NCBI GenBank assembly: GCA_020746875.1
Contig: JAGTJL010000056.1
Span: 1-12,873 of the forward strand
Reading direction: 5' to 3'
DNA from: Rhexocercosporidium sp. MPI-PUGE-AT-0058
Lineage: Eukaryota; Ascomycota; Leotiomycetes; Helotiales
DNA: 12,873 nt
In this document: one piece after another, positions 8,734 through 12,873 of the stretch
Position numbering within the stretch: position 1 is the first letter of the stretch
Layout of the letters: the number at the start of each line of letters is the position of its first letter
The notes under the pieces: model-generated
Databases searched by the model: none
Told to the model about the DNA's origin: nothing
The model's input: only the letters and a program-made list of their open reading frames with translations
Translations under genes and position numbers: made by a program

Positions 8734-11700
8734 TAATAATTAAATCGGCAATAAATTAACTTTATATAAAATTTTAATAAAGAGTTTCTGAGCGAGACTT
8801 TATTTAACTTTATATATAATTAATAATTAATTTAAAGTTAAGTTATTATTTTAATATATTAATATATTAAAACCCTTTTTATAATTTTAAATATCGAAGT
8901 ATTTATACTTTTAGTAATAAGAGAAATATAAAGTAAGCTATAAACTTATTCTTATACTATTTCTTTCGCCTCTAAATAAATCCTCTTTTTTATATTACCG
9001 ACTATTAAATTCGTTTATCAGTTTTTATTATTATTAAGATTAAGGTCTTATTTCCGTTTAAAAAAGATAATATTTAATAAAACGTAAAAAAATTAAAAAA
9101 AAGTCGTTCTTTTATTATTTATAAATTACAATATGCAATTAAAGAGCCTCATTTACTTTTTCTAACATCCTTTAATATTGCTTATTTTCAAAATATTTAC
9201 GCTTATATTTAAGAGATAATAACTATAACTAGTCGAATATCTCGCTTATAATTATTACTTTTATACGATTCCCAGAAGTAAGATATAAATCTCTAAAGTA
9301 AGTCGATAAATTAAAATAATAAAAATTAATAATATTTGTTTCGATCTTATTCCTTATTTCTGACTAATTTAAAGAAAATTCTTTAAAAAGTAAAAAAAGA
9401 ACTTCTTATTAATATTTCTTAAAGCATAAATAATTAAGCAGCTTTAAGACCTTAGCTAATTAAGTAAAATATTTAATAACCCGCAAGAGAACCGCGAAAA
9501 CGTCGTTAAGTTATTAAATAATATCCCTTACTTCGCGAGCCTTTTAATTAAATCTTAAGATATTCTTAAGTTTTATTATAAAATAAAAGTAAACTTCTTT
9601 TATTAATTAAAAGTATTTTTAATTAACGATAAGTATAAATTAGTAATAGCTTGTCCGAGTTAAAATTAACTTAAAACTTAATTCATACCGAATTTATTTA
9701 TTATTTTTACTTTTCCGCCGTTTATATTAAAATATAAGTTAAATTATTAATATATTTTGAGAAAAGAAATATTAAAGGCATTAAAGGAAAGCGTAAAGTA
9801 AATAATTCTGTTTTTTACGGATTCTCTTTTTTAATAAAGTTAAAATAACCGCCTTAAATAAAATACAAATCTTCTAAATATTACTTAATATATAATCGCA
9901 ATACCTCGGGCTTTTAATAACTTATGCGAAAGGCGGAGTCTGAGACTACTAAAGGAGGATTACTGCCTTTGATTTATATATTATTTCTTTTTAATACTTA
10001 TTTAATAAAATTATTAAAACCGTACTTATTACCCGACATTTGGAATATAATAAAGTCGACCGATTACAAGTATTTCGATAAGTAAAGCGTATTCGCTTTT
10101 TAGCCTTATAATAATTTTTAATTAACGCCTTTTGTGATTTCTTCTTTATCTACTTTGCATTTAATATAACTAAGTATTAAATAATCGAATTAAAGTAAAG
10201 CTTTAAAAGGCTCTTATTCTAAAATAAATAAATAGTCTTAATATCGCAGATTTCCTTTTTAATAGCGTAATATTATTAATACTTTAAGTTATTATAAAAA
10301 ACTTAAGATTTCTTTTTAAATATATATATTATATTATACGCTTTAAATAAGAATTTAACGTTATAATATTAAATTTTACCTAAAATTCCTTTTTTTTTAT
10401 ATATAGCTTTCAAAAACGTTTTTAAATAATATTACTTTTATAAGTATATTTAAGCCTTTTTTTTAATTTATATTCTTAAAAGTAAGAGAATTAAAGTAAA
10501 TCTCGATAGCTAAATTAATATAGAATTTATTATATTATAAGAATTTCTAATTAAATATAATATTTAATTTATTGTAAAACTTAATTAAAACCGTAAAAAG
10601 AAAATTTTATTTTTAGAATTATAACTTATATCTTTTATTAATTATATAAAGAAAAGCATTAGAGAACTCTAAGAGATTCGCTTAAATAATGAGATTTTAA
10701 ATCGTTTCTTAAATAATCTTAAGGTATTTCGATTAAATTAAATAAGTTCGGTACGTTTTTGCGTGTAAATCCTGGACTCCGGTTCGCATTTCGTTCGCTC
10801 GAGCAGAAGCGTTTAATTAATTTATTAATTAACTTAATAGAATATGTTAAGTAATAACGTCGGGAATATATTGGAAAATACTCTTAAATATTACGTAATT
10901 CGTAAAACGATTTATTTATTCGCCAGTTAAGCTTTTAAAGGTATGCTTTTTAATATATAAACAAGAGAAGAAAATATAAACCGAGTAATTATAAATACCG
11001 GTAATATTATTAAAATATAAATATGGAATATATTAAAGTTAAATTATAGCTTGTGTATTATGCTTATTAATAAATAAGTAAGAAATTACTTACTTAATGT
11101 AAAGATTACTTATAATTTTGCGTAAGTATTATAAAATTAAATAATAATAAAACTCCGTGAGAAATACTCTTAAAAAAGCCGGAAATTTAATTATATTATT
11201 TAAATCGCAACTTATTTAAGGAAATATAACTTAAGGCTTTTTTATATATAAATAAATATTTTTTAAAAAAGACAAAGTATTTAATATTCCCGTGAAAAGC
11301 TTTATAAAAATAAGGGTTAAAGGAAGAATAGCTTTCGGGCTTATCTTTTAATTAATATAAAAGATATTACTCTTGAGTTTAATAAAAATACTATTAAGGA
11401 ATAATTTAGTCCTTATATATATAATATTTAAAGAATAATAATTACCTTTCGCCGAAGTATTATAAGCCGCATCTTAAAAGCCGTATTAATTTTTTATATA
11501 GCCTAAAATACTTACTTAAATATAATAAAAAAGGAAGTCTATAAGCTTATAGTATTCTTTAAATTAATTTAATAAATCATATCGACGCCTAAGATTTAGA
11601 ATATTATAATTTTACTTATAATATAGCGATAAGTGCTTTTAATTTTCAAATAAATTTATAAGTTTATTTAAAAATTTAAAAAGATTAATTCTTTTAAAAA

Positions 11701-12015
11701 ACTCCGAGATAATTTACTTAATTATTATTATCTTTTAAGATTTATATAAAACGTATATTAATTTAGCTTTATTTTATAAAAGCGTTTTTATAATAACGTT
11801 TTACTCGCTTCTTCTTAAGTTATATTTAAAGTATTATATTTTATTTTTGACTTTTCTTTTTTAAAAAGCTTTTAATATCTTTTTTTTATACGTCGAATTA
11901 CTTTGAGCGTTAAAGTATTTATAAATTAAAAGACGACGTTTAATAAAAAGTAAAATACTTAAATAATAAAAACAATTCAATTTAATTATTTATAATAAAA
12001 TCGCTTAAGAGTTAG
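8734..12015. other. AT-rich RIP tract without recognisable gene
   Basis: About 3.3 kb is dominated by TA, AAT and TTA, with stretches lacking any CA or TG (for example 10261-10380). No motif of a known transposon domain was found on either strand. Three + strand stretches are relatively open: 9364-9660 (seven stops in 99 codons, all TAA), 9924-10085 (53 codons from an ATG, stop-free) and 11282-11935 (no TGA). A minus-strand frame through about 8740-10520 also opens if TAA/TAG is ignored. These conflict, so none is called as a gene. A small GC-richer patch lies at 10755-10812, including the palindrome GCTCGAGC. The tract is most likely transposon debris. Confidence 0.5.
9924..10085 (+). other. 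Small open frame in RIP tract, doubtful
   Basis: This is a 53-codon frame from ATG, MRKAESETTKGG then Ile/Leu-rich, ending at TAA 10083. In the same frame, sequence from about 9642 onwards is also fairly open. No domain was recognised. It could be a remnant of a larger decayed gene that joins the 9364-9660 frame after a 1-nt shift, or it could be chance. Confidence 0.2.
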
Positions 12016-12042
12016 GCTTATATATATATAAAAGACGTTAAG

Positions 12043-12387
12043 CCAGGGCTATTCACATTTAATAATAATAATAATATAAGAGTAAATCTAGAGTTAGAGT
12101 TCGATGTTAAGCTAGGGCTGCTTATATTTAATAATAATAAGAGTATAAAAGCAAATTTAAAGTTAAAGTTCAATATTAAGCCAGGGCTGCTTATATTTAA
12201 TAATAATAAAAATATAAAAATAAATTTAAAGCCAAAGTTTAATATTAAATTAAAGCTACTTGCATTTAATAATAATAAAAGTATAAAAGCAAATCTAGAG
12301 TTAGAGTTCGATATTAAGTTAAGACTACTTACGTCCAATAATAATAAAAGTATAAGAGTAAATCCGGAGTTAAAGTTCGACGGAAAA
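12043..12387 (+). repeat. Five tandem 69-bp units (23 codons each)
   Basis: Units start at 12043, 12112, 12181, 12250 and 12319 with no length change. Each contains an AATAATAAT core and ends TTC/TTT-[GA]A[TC]-x-x-AA. Units differ by scattered C/T and G/A changes and a few others, so the array probably formed before or during the RIP episodes. Exact phase over five units supports coding origin on the + strand. Confidence 0.9.
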
Positions 12388-12824
12388 CCTGAGATTTTAT
12401 TATACTTATTAATTTGTTTCGGTATTAAGGAGGATATAATAGCAAGAGTAAGAAATAATCAAGGAGTGCTTAATATATAAAAGATAAGTTAAGAGAAAGT
12501 TACGTAAGAAGCTTTTAAAAGAGTAAACGAAGAATTATATATAGAACTTTATTATAAATTAATATAAAAAGCTTTTAATTATATATTTAAATAAATATAT
12601 TTTAATAAAGAAATTTATTAAGTTTATAATTTTCTTTTTTAATTAACTTTAAAATAAAAACTTACTTAAAGAGACGAAAAGTCTTCCGCGCCGCTTTCCC
12701 GCTTTTAAGTAATCTTTAGGCATTTAAGGAAAAGTAAGCAATAAATAAGAAATATATATTCGAGAAGGATATAAAGATTAATTAAATTAATTCGCGCAAG
12801 GAATATAATATTTATTATAATAAG

Positions 12825-12847
12825 TTTTGGCATTTAATATGCCAAAA
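12825..12847. repeat. Perfect 9-bp inverted repeat near window edge
   Basis: TTTTGGCAT (12825-12833) and ATGCCAAAA (12839-12847) are exact reverse complements around a 5-nt TTAAT loop, in an otherwise AT-rich region. It lies inside the Gag-like frame. It may be a coding coincidence or a small element terminus. Confidence 0.6.
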
Positions 12848-12873
12848 CCTTAAGCTACGTTTATAAGCAACCG

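Larger units (their letters stand above)
12016..12873 (+). pseudogene. Retrotransposon Gag-like N-terminal region, partial
   Basis: On the + strand one frame is completely stop-free from 12016 to 12477 (154 codons) and has no ATG. It then continues, with only TAA stops, through the window edge. It carries five 23-residue repeats of the type LLxFNNNKSIxxNxELxFDxK. The last unit runs into NPELKFDGKPEILLYLLICF, which resembles the F-x-G-[KS]-P-E start of Ty3/gypsy-type Gag domains. Beyond that are helical segments (KVT-stop-EAFKRVNEEL), NFLF, and near the edge LRKSK..IRNIYSRRI and AKTLSYVYK, in positions like the C-terminal half of a Gag capsid fold. Polymerase domains would lie beyond the window. 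The minus-strand 106-residue open frame (12018-12338) is the antisense of this region. The start codon is absent or converted (ATG to ATA). Confidence 0.5.

Noticed and set aside
8740..10520. Minus-strand frame of about 590 codons if TAA/TAG is ignored
   Set aside because: Its stop density (about 12 in 160 codons over 9640-10110) is no better than a + strand frame over the same DNA (about 8), and no motif was recognised. TAA-rich, TGA-poor DNA gives such frames by chance.
10755..10812. tRNA-like patch with GGTTCGCATTT
   Set aside because: No acceptor, D or anticodon stem could be folded around it. The patch is only a small GC-richer remnant.
12018..12338. 106-codon minus-strand frame with 23-residue Leu-rich repeats
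   Set aside because: It is the antisense of the 69-bp repeat array. The + strand frame is stop-free over a longer span (12016-12477), continues beyond the repeats and resembles Gag.
12041..12380. Poly-Gln repeat protein on the + strand (reading TAATAATAA as former CAACAACAA)
   Set aside because: Unit 5 does have a CAA at the first of these positions, but another + frame needs no stop correction at all over the same units and leads into FDGKPE.
1..12873. Alternative genetic code (TAA/TAG as Gln, as in ciliates)
   Set aside because: The CpA/TpG depletion also affects non-coding DNA and other codons (Cys to Tyr, Met to Ile, Trp to stop), and TAG replaces Trp in copia motifs. Reassignment would not do this; RIP would.

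Overview
The window looks like a repeat-rich, non-genic stretch of a filamentous ascomycete (Pezizomycotina) genome that has been heavily altered by RIP (repeat-induced point mutation). This rests on four observations: extreme TpA enrichment; long runs without a single CpA or TpG (265 nt at 8057-8321 have none); a short fungal-type intron (GTAAGT ... CTGAT ... TTTAG); and a recognisable Ty1/copia polyprotein whose in-frame stops are nearly all TAA or TAG where CAA, CAG or TGG is expected. Nothing here is clearly an intact gene. No tRNA, rRNA or CRISPR array was seen. The species cannot be named from the sequence.

Layout. (1) 1-1305, + strand: a decayed two-intron gene for a cysteine-rich, alanine-rich fungal protein, with a possible TATA box upstream. 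Its last exon is only lightly mutated. (2) 1306-1670: AT-rich spacer. (3) 1671-7201, - strand: a Ty1/copia gag-pol relic in the canonical order Gag, protease, integrase, reverse transcriptase, RNase H, broken by stops and a few frameshifts. Up to about 7667 lies its probable leader or 5' LTR, including a less mutated island with a perfect hairpin. No matching 3' LTR was recognised. (4) 7849-8733, + strand: a Lys/Glu-rich reading frame of unknown function ending in 27- and 36-nt tandem repeats, with only TAA stops. (5) 8734-12015: a very AT-rich tract without a recognisable gene; three stretches remain relatively open. (6) 12016-12873, + strand, running off the edge: an apparent retrotransposon Gag N-terminal region carrying five 69-bp (23-codon) tandem repeats followed by a Gag-like helical region.

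The genes do not form a working pathway. The common thread is mobile-element debris disabled by C-to-T mutation at CpA on both strands. Because RIP makes TAA abundant and TGA rare in every frame, a frame that opens when TAA/TAG is read as Gln is weak evidence. I relied on homology-like motifs, intron signals, repeat periodicity and comparison of stop density between frames.
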